Assembly (NCBI GenBank): GCA_941918925.1
Contig: OW799233.1
Span: 73,566,578-73,630,577, forward strand
Source of the DNA: Phyto melanocephala
Lineage: Eukaryota > Arthropoda > Insecta > Diptera > Rhinophoridae
Length of the DNA: 64,000 nt
Reading direction: 5' to 3'
The notes under the pieces are model-generated. The model saw nothing but the letters and a program-made list of their open reading frames with translations, did not search any database and had not been told where the DNA came from. Below are positions 43,551-53,784 of the stretch, piece by piece. The position numbers and the translations under genes are program-made. Every line of letters begins with the position of its first letter. The first letter of the stretch is position 1.

Positions 43551-44888
43551 TAATTAACACCCATTTTTTTTTTTAGCGAAAGTGAATAAAAAAGTGTGTG
43601 TTTAATAAATAAATAAAACAAAAAAACCAACAAGTGTTTTACAAACTAAAAATTAAAATAAAAACTTCACAAAAAACCTCCCATAAAAAAGGCATTTTGC
43701 CGACGGCAAAACAAAATTAATTTTTTTTTGCAATAACTTAGATAGTTTTTATTTAACTTTTTTTCATTTATGTGAAAAATAATTTATAAATTTTAATATA
43801 TAATAAATTTTGTGCAGTTTTTAATAAATTTTGTGCATATTTTTTTAAATAAATTTTTAAAATTTCTTTGAAAGTGTTTTTTTTTTATTCTCTTTTATTT
43901 TTTGTTGTAACAAAAGCTTTTGTTTTTTACATATATTGTGTGATTGTTACAACAAAGAAACATTTTTTACTCGTTGGTTTAACCAAAAAATAAAACCCGG
44001 TATAATTAAATTATTTATTTGTGTTTATTTAAAAAAGGAAATAATTAGTAATTAATTTTTAATATTTTCTTTTTTTTGTCAAAACCCGTTTAAAAAAAGT
44101 GATAAAGTGAGTAAGTTTTATATATTTTGTTTATTTAAACAACTTCCTCTCATATACTCGCTGCATTTGTTGGTTGTTGTTGTTGTGATTGTTTATAAAC
44201 ACTCACTACACACTAGTGCTGCAACTTTTCGAATGATCGAATATAAACCGGTTACTCACCATTTTAAATTCTAAACAACATATTTTTTAAATTTATCTAT
44301 TTCTGTGATTTTCTTTCAAATTATAAATTTTTCTAGTGCAAGGTGAGTACCAGAAAATATTTTGCGGCAGTACTAGTGTATGTACACTTTTAATACCTTT
44401 TCATATAACGAAGTAATTTTACACCACAAGATATTGATGTTCAAGTTACTTTAATCCTAAAATTTAATAATTTTACCCGATTCATTGAACAACTTAACTT
44501 GTAAGATTACTTCACATTTTTTAAAATATTTTTGAACCCATTTTTTATAATTGAAAATTAAACCTTTATTTTTTATTTGAAAATTTTTGTTGTGCAAATT
44601 TTTTTACTCGTTTTTTTATATACATTTTTCCCCCTTTACTTATTTAACCCACTGTATTATTAAAATTTGGTGATTAATTTGAAATTTTCCATTTTTTTTA
44701 ATTAATCAGTTTTTCTTATTGTTGATAATTATACGTGATAGTTTTCATTTTTTTTTCTCAATTTATATATATTTTTTTTGAAAATTCGATTTTGCCATTT
44801 TTTATAAGACCAATATATTTTTTTTGGTTTCCTTTTTTACTTCTTTTGAATTTATTTCAAAATTTCCCCCTATTGCTTAAGATCGAAA
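43551..44888 (+). other. BEL1 untranslated leader (copy B)
   Basis: Counterpart of 15375-16697 with small indels; AT-rich, no frame. It precedes the gag ATG at 44889. Confidence 0.55.
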
Positions 44889-46149
44889 ATGAATATGGCT
44901 ACAACGATTCGTAATGCTGATCGTTTGGCGGAATTTGAGGCTTTTATTTCCCTTATACCCATTGCTGATCATAGAATTGGTTCATTATTGAGCTACGAGA
45001 AGGAAATCAATCGTTTATAGGAAGCTGTTCGGTCAACATATGACTCTTTGTTGATTGAGACAGAAAAAATGAAAAGTCCAAATATCGTGGAAATAAAATC
45101 TATGTATATGGCTTCTTATACCACATACACCCGAGAGGTTTAATGATTAAGGCCTAATTGGACCGTTTAAAACAGGCTGCTCAGGCTGAAAAGTCCATGG
45201 AACTTGGAAATTATTCCACCCCTATTATGAACTTACTCCCTTGTAATATCTACGGCGACTATAAAAGTTGGCCATCATTCCGCGAGATGTTCTCAGCGTT
45301 GTATGGTAATAATCCCCGATTAATTCCGGTACAGAATTTGTATTATTTATTGCAGAAAACTGCAAAAGATGCCCATGATGCCATACAAACTATTTGTTGA
45401 CCAACGATGGCTATGCGATTGCGTGGAAAAAGTTAGTTGACACATATGAGAACAAAGGGGCGCTTATAAATTAACAGCTTCGAACCCCTTTAAGTATTAT
45501 ACCAATTACTCAAGAATCAGGCGCGAATATTAAAAATCTGGAAAGAACCATCAACGATTGCATAACGAATTTTTCATTGTTAGAAGTTACCCCGGAAATA
45601 TTCTATCACGTTATGTTAGTATACATTTGTGCTACTAAGTTGCCCGAGAACACTCTGAGCTTCTGGGAACAGTCGAAAAAACTTTGTCAGCAATCTTCCA
45701 AATGGGAAGATATGGACACATTTTTAACGGCTCATTTTAGAACTTTTGAATTTATTTGTGATATCAGACAATCGCATTTAACACCCGTTAATAACCCAAA
45801 TAAAACATATGGGAATAGTGGCTTACAAAAGAACACTAATTTTAACTACCCGAAGAAATCTTCTTTTGCCCCGAAAAATGTTCAAAGTTTTTCAACAAAA
45901 ACCATTACTTCCCCAACAGTTTGCCGTTGTTTTCTTTGTTATGGATCACACCCCCTAAGACTTTGTCCTAGTTTTTTGAGTCAGAGTGCCGATGAGAGAA
46001 TGTCGACAGTGAAAAGACTTAAATGCTGTTCAAACTGTCTGGCAACCTCTCACGAATTTAAACATTGTAAGAGGGTACATGGATGCACTCTTTGCAAACA
46101 GAAGCATCACTCTTTGCTTCATAACAATATAAGACCACAAGGAATATAA
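44889..46149 (+). pseudogene. BEL1 gag (copy B)
   Basis: Starts MNMATTIRNADRLAEFEAFI, with stops near 45018 and 45141, an open stretch 45158-45400 (NIYGDYKSWPSFREMFSALY) better preserved than in copy A, a frame change near 45400, a stop near 45472, then 190 open codons with the capsid C-terminus and three CCHC-type knuckles (CRCFLCYGSHPLRLCPSF, CCSNCLATSHEFKHC, CTLCKQKHHSLLH). Confidence 0.85.
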
Positions 46150-46928
46150 TTCCAGCGTAGCTTTATCTCAGGTTCAAATAACATCTAGTACAGTTGTACC
46201 ACCCATTTAAGCTCCGTTGAGCAGAAACCCTAACCCAGCTAGCAACCAAACTCAACCCACTCTTAATTTTAACCCTTCAACCTCCACAGCGGCAAGAAAT
46301 TTGCATACTTTCTCCACACTCCTTGAGTCAAACCCTAAATCTGCGGTCCTTTTAGGCTCTGCTATTTGCATAGTTCACCTAAATGACATAAGATGTGCGG
46401 GCCGAGCGCTGGTTGACCCTGGTTCGCAAGGTACTTTTATTTCCCGAAGGTTACAAAAGAAGCTTGCTATACCAACTTTGACGGTGTCATCGACAAATGT
46501 CACTGGCATGATGGATTGCTTAGCTGGTAAATCCTCCACAATGTGCGTACTGACGGTCGGATCACCGATTGATCCCGATTTTAAGATTAAAGTTTGTGCA
46601 TATGTGGTAGAAAAGATTACCGGTCGGTTGCCTTCATGTACTTTTTCTAGCCTCGAGTTTCCTCAATATTACCACGACCGACGTCATGTGTACCCGTATG
46701 GATACGCTTTTTTGGAGGAAATGTGTATCCCAAATTTGTAACAACAGATGTAAAAATATATCCTAATGGCAACATGATCGCCCAGAGAACCGTTTTCGGT
46801 TGGATAGTCAAATGTGAAGTGTTTGAATCCGAACCCCTACATTCTGTTTTATCTTTTTGTACCCATAATTAACTCACTCGTTTTTGGGAATTTGAAGAAG
46901 TTCCACAAGCGACTCAACTCTCTGAGGA
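46150..46928 (+). pseudogene. BEL1 protease region (copy B)
   Basis: The 174-codon frame 46217-46741 holds the protease with VDPGSQGTFIS, followed by TNVTGMMDCLAGKSSTM and VVEKITGRLPSC. A one-base shift near 46715 separates it from the following pol linker (VFGWIVKCEVF...). The sequence ends at the internal deletion at 46928, before RT. Confidence 0.85.
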
Positions 46929-47029
46929 TTTACCCCGTGCAGTGAGAATTATTTCGTATATTTGAGAACCCGAAAATGTTTGTATGACACCTTAGATTTA
47001 ACCCATTCAGAAATGAAGTTTACGAGAGA

Positions 47030-48362
47030 TCGTTTGATTTTAGTATGTCAACAGAATTTTATCCCCGAATATACTCAATTGTCAAAGTCTGTACCCAAAG
47101 CAAAACGTCAAAGAGCAATTTGCTCACGTTGAATCCCTTTATCGACTCAAATGGGTTTGTCAGAATCAACGGTCGACTAACTCGGTCGCCTGGCTTGACT
47201 TATGATGAACGCTTCCCCTTAAATTTTACCCTATTCTGCTCGTTTTACCCGTTTGCATGTGGAATATGTTCACAAATGTTATGCTCATGGCGGACATTCT
47301 TTAATGCTTCGATTGATAAGGAGCGAATTTTGGGTCCGCAGGTTGAAGAACTTAATTCGTACAGTTATTCATAATTGTAAAAGGTGCACTATTTATCGAA
47401 AGAAAATCGGTGAGCAAATTATGGCTGCCTTACCCCCTGAACGGACAGTTCTTTCGAAACCATTTACCCATACCGGTTTAGATTTTGCAGGTCCCTTCGA
47501 CATTATGTTTTATATCGGCAGAGGCTGCTGAAAAACTAAGGTGCTTGTTTTTGTTTGCTTTGCTACAAAAGCAATTCCTTTAGAGGCCACTGGTGATATA
47601 TCAACCGATACGTTTCTAGTAACTTTTGCCCGTTTTTTCTCTCGTCGTGGGTATCCTTCCCATTTATACTCCGACAATGGAACTGCATTCGTAGGTGCGG
47701 CCAACTTACTGGAAGCTGACCGATGGAAATTTTTATCCGAAATGCGACAGAAAATTCTTGTACGAAATAGTTTTCAACCTATTGAATGGCATTTTATACC
47801 TCCCGGAGCTCCTCATATGGGCGGCTTGTGGGAAGCCGGTGTAAAGAGTGTTAAAACTAATTTGCGAAAAAGTTCTGGAGTACAGAAATTCACATTTGAG
47901 GAATTTAGAAAAGAAGCTTGTCTAAATTCTAGACCCCTGATTGCCATGACCGATGACCCAGTTGGCCTAGTCCCATTAACCCCCGGTTACTTTCTTATTG
48001 GAACGTCTATGTTAGCACCCCCTGAACCCGATCACTCCGATTTATCCTTGAGCATTGCTAACAGATGGCAAAAGTTGAAGGTACTTCATCACCATTTTGT
48101 TCAGCGGTGGAAAGAAGAATACCTTAAGGAGCTTCACCGTCGGGTGAAGTGGAAGTATCCTGAAAAAGATATTGAAGTAGGAGATTTAGTGGTGATTCGT
48201 CAGGATAATTTACCCCCAAATGAATGGAGATTAGGTCGAATAGAGAAGACTCATGTAGGGCATGACTCTAAGGTCCGCACAGCGGACGTGAGGACAGCTT
48301 CCGGTTTTTTTACTCGACCGATCGTGAAGCTAGTTCTCTTACCGAGAGCAGAAACCCACTAA
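47030..48362 (+). pseudogene. BEL1 integrase (copy B)
   Basis: After the deletion the region between RNase H and integrase appears (NPFIDSNGFVRINGRLTRSP), then the zinc domain (HVEYVHKCYAHGGH; NCKRCTIYRKKIG), and the catalytic core: THTGLDFAGPFDI (first Asp), HLYSDNGTAFVGAA (second Asp), and MGGLWEAGVKSVK (Glu). A stop (TGA at ~47528) and three frameshifts split the N-terminal part; the last 273 codons (47541-48362) are open, ending with the BEL C-terminal domain GDLVVIRQDN...RLGRIEK and a PIVKLVLLP tail. Confidence 0.9.
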
Positions 48363-49027
48363 TTCATCTTTTGTTTTTTCCCCTTTTTTTCTGTCTTACT
48401 CTCGTTTATAATAATGTCAAGTCCAGCTAGAAGACTGGAAGTTCACCGTAAACCCGTAGAAGGTCCGTCATCGTGACGAAAGGCTTCGTGACTGCCGGTT
48501 ATGTAAAAGCGAGCACGCACTACAAAAGTGCTTAAAGTTTCGTAAAATGTCAGTGAAACAGTTGTGAAGCACAAATATTGCTTTAATTGTTTAGCTCATT
48601 CACATACACGCAAAGAAAAACTATAGTTACGACATGATCACGACGGTCATATTATTTTTTCTAAAACAATATTTGGTTGTCCGCACAGCGGACGTGAGGA
48701 CAGCTTCCGGTATTTTTACTCGACCGATCGTGAAGCTAGTTCTCTTACCGAGAGCAGAAACCCACTAATTCATCTTTTGTTTTTTCCCCTTTTTTTCTGT
48801 TTTACTCTCGTTTATAATAATGTCAAGTCTAGCTAGAAGACTGGAAGTTCACCGTAAACCCGTAGAAGGTCCGTCATCGTGACGAAAGGCTTCGTGACTG
48901 CCGGTTATGTAAAAGCGAGCACGCACTACAAAAGTGCTTAAAGTTTCGTAAAATGTCAGTGAAAGAACTTTGGGAAACAGTTGTGAAGCACAAATATTGA
49001 TTTAATTGTTTAGCTCATTCACATATG
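48273..49027 (+). repeat. 406-bp-offset tandem duplication at the end of BEL1 pol
   Basis: The segment from GTCCGCACAGCGGACG (48273) to about 48606 is repeated from 48679 to about 49025, with a short unique spacer (48607-48678). The two units differ by few bases and by a 13-base deletion in the first unit (after GTCAGTGAAA). It covers the last integrase codons and the start of the downstream zinc-knuckle frame. Confidence 0.9.
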
Positions 49028-49135
49028 AGGGATAAATGCACGTGTCGTGAGAGGTGCATTGAATGCAAGGCCGAGCACCACTCTCTTCCAATGAAATAGA
49101 AAGGCTCATAAGCGTGATGCGCCAAACCCTCCCTC
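48412..49135 (+). pseudogene. Extra CCHC zinc-knuckle frame downstream of BEL1 pol
   Basis: Fifty bases after the pol stop an ATG opens MSSPARRLEVHRKPVEGPSS, with one frame change leading to CRLCKSEHALQKCLKF, then (second repeat unit) ELWETVVKHKY and FNCLAHSH, CTCRERCIECKAEHHSL. This is a cysteine-rich array of the gag-knuckle type, but placed after integrase, where retroviral-type elements keep accessory or env genes. A stop replaces the Cys before FNC in unit 2, while unit 1 has CFNC but loses a segment. Not translatable as one piece; possibly a third gene of BEL1 or a captured gag fragment. Confidence 0.6.
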
Positions 49136-49530
49136 ATGCCCGAGATAGCAGTGTTTCTCAGGCGTTAAAAACGTCGAAGAAGGCCCGCCATAGTAGGAAT
49201 AAGCGACGCAACGCCCACGTCGCTAATTGCCCACACAATTGCTGTTCCAAAAAGCGGCAACAACACCGTCAACCCACAGCACTACCTATAGCTTTCTCAG
49301 GCACAACTCAGACCCTAGCTACCATCGTTATCAACGTTACGAATGGGCGTATTTCTTAATTTTTTTTTTATATTTATATCTTTATTTAGTATTATTTTTG
49401 CTTGTTTGCATTAAAATTGTTTGAATTGTTAACTGAATTTTTTCTTGAATAATGAATTGTACTTTAAAAATTTTTACTTATTTTTTATTCTTACTCGCGT
49501 TATCTTTAGCTCTCTTTGTTGCATTACTGC
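49136..49530 (+). other. BEL1 3' untranslated region
   Basis: About 400 bp between the zinc-knuckle region and the polypurine tract; first half GC-balanced with broken frames (KTSKKARHSRNKRRNAHV), second half T-rich. No firm gene. Confidence 0.5.
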
Positions 49531-49543
49531 AAGAGGGGCGGGA
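49531..49543 (+). promoter_or_regulatory. BEL1 polypurine tract
   Basis: AAGAGGGGCGGGA lies directly before the TG of the 3' LTR; this is where plus-strand cDNA synthesis would start. Confidence 0.75.
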
Positions 49544-49812
49544 TGTTTACGCGCATAGTGTGAACGAACCCATTGTTTGGCGGTCTTACACTAGTTTCGT
49601 TAAATTGATATATTTTGTATGTATCTATTAAAAAGCTCTGTTTGTTATTATTATTGTTTATTAGTATTACTCCTGAAAACCCCGAATTGTATGGTACGTA
49701 CAAACCCCCGTTTTTTAAGAAAAACAATAAAACCAAAATTTCTATAATAATAAAAACTAATACCCGTGCTTCTCATTTTTTTATATTTTCTTTAAATATT
49801 TCGAGGAAAACA
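49544..49812 (+). repeat. BEL1 3' LTR (269 bp)
   Basis: TGTTTACGCGCATAG to TTCGAGGAAAACA. The last ~120 bases match the 5' LTRs, the first ~150 do not. It is followed by TCAGA, close to TCAGG before the 5' LTR. It may be followed by remnants of an LTR-like sequence (49825-49900) resembling the 5' LTR start (TTTTGCCCACCCA). Confidence 0.78.
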
Positions 49813-50397
49813 TCAGACAACGGCGCACTTTTGCCCACCCATTTATCTCCATGACAGATTGGGCGCCGCAAAAATTTTACTCCGTCCCTAAAATGTGATC
49901 ACCCTACAGCATTCCACTTACCTTTGCATTCCTCCGTTTTAAAGGCAATTTACAGCTTCATTTTAAATTCACAAATTTATTTTAGATTTTATTTACCCTT
50001 TTTTTTGTTTTTAATTCTATTTTTTCTCTTTGGACTAATGTATTTACAATAATTTTTAAATTGCAGATTACATTTTGTGTTCTATATCTAGTGTATAATA
50101 AGGCTTTTACGTATATAATTGATGAATAATAATATTTTGGTTTTTTTTTCTTTAAATCTAGCTTTTGCTTTTTCTAGTTTTTGTGCAATAATAAACTAAA
50201 CAATATTAAATATGAACTAAGGTTAACATTTTTTTTTTATACTTATTCTTTAGTTTAAATTCCTTAGCTCGGACCTGCAACGCTGGTGGTTGTTGCTGCC
50301 GATGACGTTCGTTGTTGATACTGTCCTACGGTGGTACGTTAATACTGGTTTCTGCAATTCAGTTCGTTCGATTTTTGTTGTGTGTGCTTTTTGTTTT
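49813..50397. other. AT-rich flank after BEL1
   Basis: The first ~90 bases resemble part of the BEL1 5' LTR (TTTTGCCCACCCATTTATC, then ATTTTACTCCGTCCC), with a GATTGGGCGCCGC word. The rest is T-rich and has no supported gene; open frames near 50312 are in low-complexity DNA. Confidence 0.4.
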
Positions 50398-50690
50398 TGG
50401 TGTCTCACCCTACGTTGCCACAAGCAAGTATTTTCTTGCAAGTAGTGTATACGTATTACCAACGAAAATTAGGAGAAATGCCAAAAAAAAAAACACAAAA
50501 ATTTTTTGAGTGCCTACACAGCACAGTGCAAGTTCATTTTTAAAATGTCGTCAACAAATCAACTTCAAACAAATTTAAAACAAACAGCGCTGCTTCAGTT
50601 GGTAATTAAGTGTTGTCAATAGTCACTATTGAACGTTACCTTTAGACATATATCTTTTTAATATAATTTCTTTTATTAAAAATTGATATT
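50398..50690 (+). repeat. Left arm of an ~8.6-kb-spaced inverted repeat
   Basis: From ACCCTACGTTGCCACA to AACTTTTTAATATAATTT-like DNA, this is the reverse complement of 58790-59046 with roughly one mismatch every 12-15 bases. It contains CTTGCAAGTAGTGTATACG and GAGTGCCTACACAGCACAG. Orientation is inverted, so it is not an LTR pair of one element unless an inversion occurred; it may be the long TIR of a large DNA transposon or two independent copies. Confidence 0.8.
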
Positions 50691-51054
50691 TTTCTATTGT
50701 TTTACAACTTAGTATGAATCGTAAATTTAATTAATTAATTGTTGCTTAAAACGTTCAACACTTATATTATGTGGTTATAACTAATTATTTTATTGGACTT
50801 TTTTTTGGTAGTTGGAAAATTAAGCGTTCATTATTTTTAATATTTTTCCCAGACACCGCACTTTAATTAATTTTTTATTTGTCTAATAGCTTTTCCAAAA
50901 AAAAAATAATTTTTTAGTTTCTTTGGCTTAATCATGAACGCATTGCCCACGTTTCACAAACTTTTTTTTCCGACACCACACTCAATAAAACAACCAACCT
51001 TCACTTTCAAATGCCAAACTAGAACTCCACTGTCGCCGCATGTTAGTTTTTCAT
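50691..51054. other. AT-rich DNA between inverted repeat and gypsy element
   Basis: No gene. Words GACACCGCACTTTAATTAA and GACACCACACTCAATAAA recur ~120 bases apart. The sequence near 51025-51060 (CCACTGTCGCCGCA) lies where the gypsy 3' end would be on the minus strand, next to a purine-rich stretch (GAAGAGGGGATAATG, minus strand). Confidence 0.4.
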
Positions 51055-51330
51055 TATCCCCTCTTCCTTTTTCTCTTTTTCATATATGCATATAAAAGTG
51101 CCACATGCCAAAGTGCCATTGGACAATTTTTTTGTAACGGGATTATCGGGTGACGTAAAACAATTGGTTGATCGTTTACATCACAAAAACAGGGCGCGAT
51201 AACAAAAAGACATTGGGCGTTGCCACATAGAATTAAAAGATTTAAGGGGATTTTTGTACCAATTAACCGTTTGATCGAGATATAGGGTGACAAAATTTTC
51301 AAAGTTTTAAATTGAGTCTTAAAATTATGT

Positions 51331-51696
51331 TCACAAAAAATTAAATTCCTCTATCTCTTTAGAGGAGAATTGTCTAGCGATGTCGCTGTGTACGAACTGT
51401 GCCACACCGAAAGTACAAAAAATTTCATTCTGAAGAAACTCAATCACGTTAGCGGAGGTTGCCGCTCTCATAGGCTTTAAGAACAAAAATTTAGTTAAAT
51501 GATCTATCACAATAAGTAGTTGACAATTTTTCGAATTACTACAAGAGTACGGACCTAAAAAATAGCAGTAAAGCCTTTGGAAAGGACGTTTAGTCAGAAT
51601 TTGATTCCCCATAGGTGGACGAAGTATCTGATTAGTGGGCTTTATGGACTTACATACGTCACATTTACTTATATATAATTTAACATCCTTAGTCAT
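51331..51696 (-). pseudogene. Gypsy integrase fragment
   Basis: Zinc part: MTKDVKLYISKCDVCKSIKP. Core: QRLYCYFLGPYSCSNSKNCQ, where the first catalytic Asp normally found in a VDFxGP block reads CYFLGP (missing), followed by LLIVIDHLTKFLFLKP and FVHSDIARQFSSKE, where the second Asp is present. It stops after EEFNFL, before the Glu. Truncated at the C-terminus. Confidence 0.85.
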
Positions 51697-51791
51697 TCGG
51701 GGCCAGAAATACTTTTGCCTTATTCAGAAAAGTGTCTTGGTTAAACCACCACGGCAACACTCTTCGTGGGCTGATCTGATCGTATTCTCAG

Positions 51792-52361
51792 CTAGGGATT
51801 TCGGTAGCCGCAGTCTCCAAAGGTTTTCTTCGTCAGCGTCGTTATTTCAAAATTTACACGCTTAAACACGTAGTTCTCTGATAGACATAGGTCAGGGAGC
51901 GCCTCACCATTTTCACGAATGTGGGTCCTAAGGTCGTTATACTCTGGGCTGTCAAATTCAGGGGAGGAAATATTAACTTTGGGTGGATTATATTTCACGT
52001 CTAGTGCATCTATGTCGAATCTAGAGAGTGCATCGGGCACAACGTTCAAGGACCCTTTTCTGTGCTCCATTGTGAAATTAAAATGTTGGAGCTTTAAACT
52101 CCATCTGACCAATCTGCCGGACAGATCAATCTGTGTCGTGAGCCAACAAAAAAACGAAACAAACGATATTGTTCTCTCCCTACCCTCGTCATCGAGTTGA
52201 TACAAAACTCCACCTACGCCAATACGTGAAGCATCGCACACAAATTCCCTGCTAAAGTCAGGTTGAGCTAGCACCGGTGCATTCGTCAAAGCGGATTTCA
52301 ACCTCTCGAAGGATTCGATGGCATAGGAACACAAACGAAATGGCTTATTGGTCTTACGCAA
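51792..52361 (-). pseudogene. Gypsy RNase H and spacer
   Basis: FERLKSALTNAPVLAQPDFS, then FVCDASRIGVGGVLYQLDDE (catalytic Asp) and SFVSFFCWLTTQIDLSGRLVRWSLKLQHFNF with an internal deletion removing the central part of the domain, then HRKGSLNVVPDALSRF. The tail holds a linker toward integrase (ENYVFKRVNFE). It overlaps the RT frame by 8 bases in another register. Confidence 0.85.
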
Positions 52362-52990
52362 GGTCTGAAAAATTGCTTATAAAAGAACGATACCAATTTG
52401 CCATACCTATGAAACGCCTAACCTGTCTGAAGGTTTTCGGAACTGGAAACTGAGTGATTCCAATGACTTTATTAGGATCGACTTTCAAATTCCCGCCGCC
52501 AATTCGATAACCTAGACATTTAATCTCGCGTTGACAGAATTTGCTCTTGCCAACGTTGATAGTTAACCTAGCTGATTTTAGGCACTGAGCTACTTCGAAA
52601 AGCAATTTGAAATAAGTATGAAAGTCCTGACTACACACGAGCAGGTCGTCAAGATAGATGAAGACGTTGTCACTTAATCTGGCGGGGATTACCCTATCCA
52701 TACAACGGCACTTTTTCTGGGGACCGTTACATACGCCGAAGGGCATTACCCTGTACTGGTATAGGGATCGTCCGGGAACAGCGAAAGCTGTCTTCTCTTT
52801 AGAGGTTTCGGATAACCTTATCTGGAAAAACGCATCCTTCAGGTCGATACCGCTGATGTAATGCGTATCTTTTAATCGACTAAGCAGACCATTTATATAG
52901 GGCACGAGTTAATTTTTCTACGGTCGAGACATAGCCTAATTTTTTCCGGTTTGCGAACGGTTACTATAGGGCGACACCACGAAGAATATG
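52354..52990 (-). pseudogene. Gypsy reverse transcriptase
   Basis: Blocks SPIVTVRKPEKIR-like (broken, 52990-52920), YISGIDLKDAFFQIRL (first Asp), QYRVMPFGVCNGPQK, catalytic FIYLDDLLVCSQD, and KSKFCQREIKCLGYRIGG. The frame 52905-52354 is open for 183 codons; upstream there are shifts and a missing codon block (RKINS to PYING). Confidence 0.88.
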
Positions 52991-52995
52991 ACTCC

Positions 52996-53683
52996 TTAAT
53001 AACACAGGATAACGTTATCAAGACTTAATTTCTGCTTTGGGGTTAAATCTATTTCGGAGTCAGTAGCAAGTTCCGCACATTCGGAATTTGGGAAAACCTG
53101 AGGTGCAAGAGCATAAGCTCTCCAGAAATCAACCCCAAGATACCCCGTTTGGGACAAGTTTGGGACCACGTAAAAAACGATAGATTTTGTAACGCCTTTG
53201 AAGGTAACTGGCAGTTTACAATATCCCATTATTCTGCTCATAGAACTATCGGCAGTCGAGATACTTGAATTAAACTTCTCCAAGCGAATATCATTTCTGT
53301 CAATGAAGTCCAAGCTACCTTTTCCTAAAATAGAATAACAAATCCTCGTCAAAAATCCTAAAAAGAGTAAAGGGTCTACCGTCGGACTGCGCCGACAGAC
53401 AGGTGGACTCGATCATTTTTCTAAACTTTCTTCTCTTTCGATACCGCTGCCTACATTTAAGAATCTGTCGCGAGATTGTAAAAATCTTGGGTACTTCATA
53501 AAAAGGAAATTTCTGTATCGGTATGTCAGATATTGGTATCTTGGGTAAATGTACGTTAGGTGGGTTTATAACTGGTATATGTTTGGTCAGGCTGGAAGGT
53601 AAGTCCCTCTGTGAAGGCTTACACTCCATGCTGGAATAAAACTCGGGCTTTATTGGGAGGAACGAGTGTCCCCGGTCGCCCAC
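52996..53683 (-). pseudogene. Gypsy gag-pol linker and protease remnant
   Basis: First half: Pro-rich (HIPVINPPNVHLPKIPISD), a basic stretch (CRQRYRKRRKFRK) and DGRPFTLFRIFDED. Second half after a frameshift: SILGKGSLDF, KLPVTFKGVTKSIVFYVVPN, and GYLGVDFWRAYAL, typical of gypsy-type proteases. The catalytic D[ST]GA segment expected between DED and SILGKG is not present, apparently a small deletion at ~53330. Confidence 0.75.
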
Positions 53684-53784
53684 TCGCTCCGACGCTTATT
53701 TTCCGCGTGAGGACTATCACACCTGGGCGTAGTTACGCCCGTTCGTCTGCATTTTTAGCAGAAAATATTCAGAGTTTCGCTGGG

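Larger units (their letters stand above)
21992..46928. repeat. Copy B of the direct duplication
   Basis: This is colinear with bases 1-18747. It is longer because it gained a BEL/Pao element (28414-38971) and a mariner (39679-40600); it lacks the hAT MITE and the nested insertions of copy A. The match to A stops inside BEL1 pol, where B has an internal deletion. The 115-bp MITE at 21867-21981 ends ten bases before the recognisable start of this copy. Confidence 0.93.
42715..49812 (+). mobile_element. BEL1: BEL/Pao element (copy B), internally deleted
   Basis: Bounded by a 5' LTR (42715-42896) and a 3' LTR (49544-49812), with TCAGG before and TCAGA after. Order: leader, gag, protease, start of pol, [RT and RNase H deleted], integrase, extra zinc-knuckle region, polypurine tract. 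Copy A has the same element up to the start of RT. The deletion joins CTCTGAGGA to TTTACCCCG at 46928. The element is dead. Confidence 0.88.

Noticed and set aside
50312..50509. 65-codon plus-strand frame next to the left inverted-repeat arm
   Set aside because: Most of it is inside the inverted repeat, and the matching arm at 58.9 kb does not keep it open.
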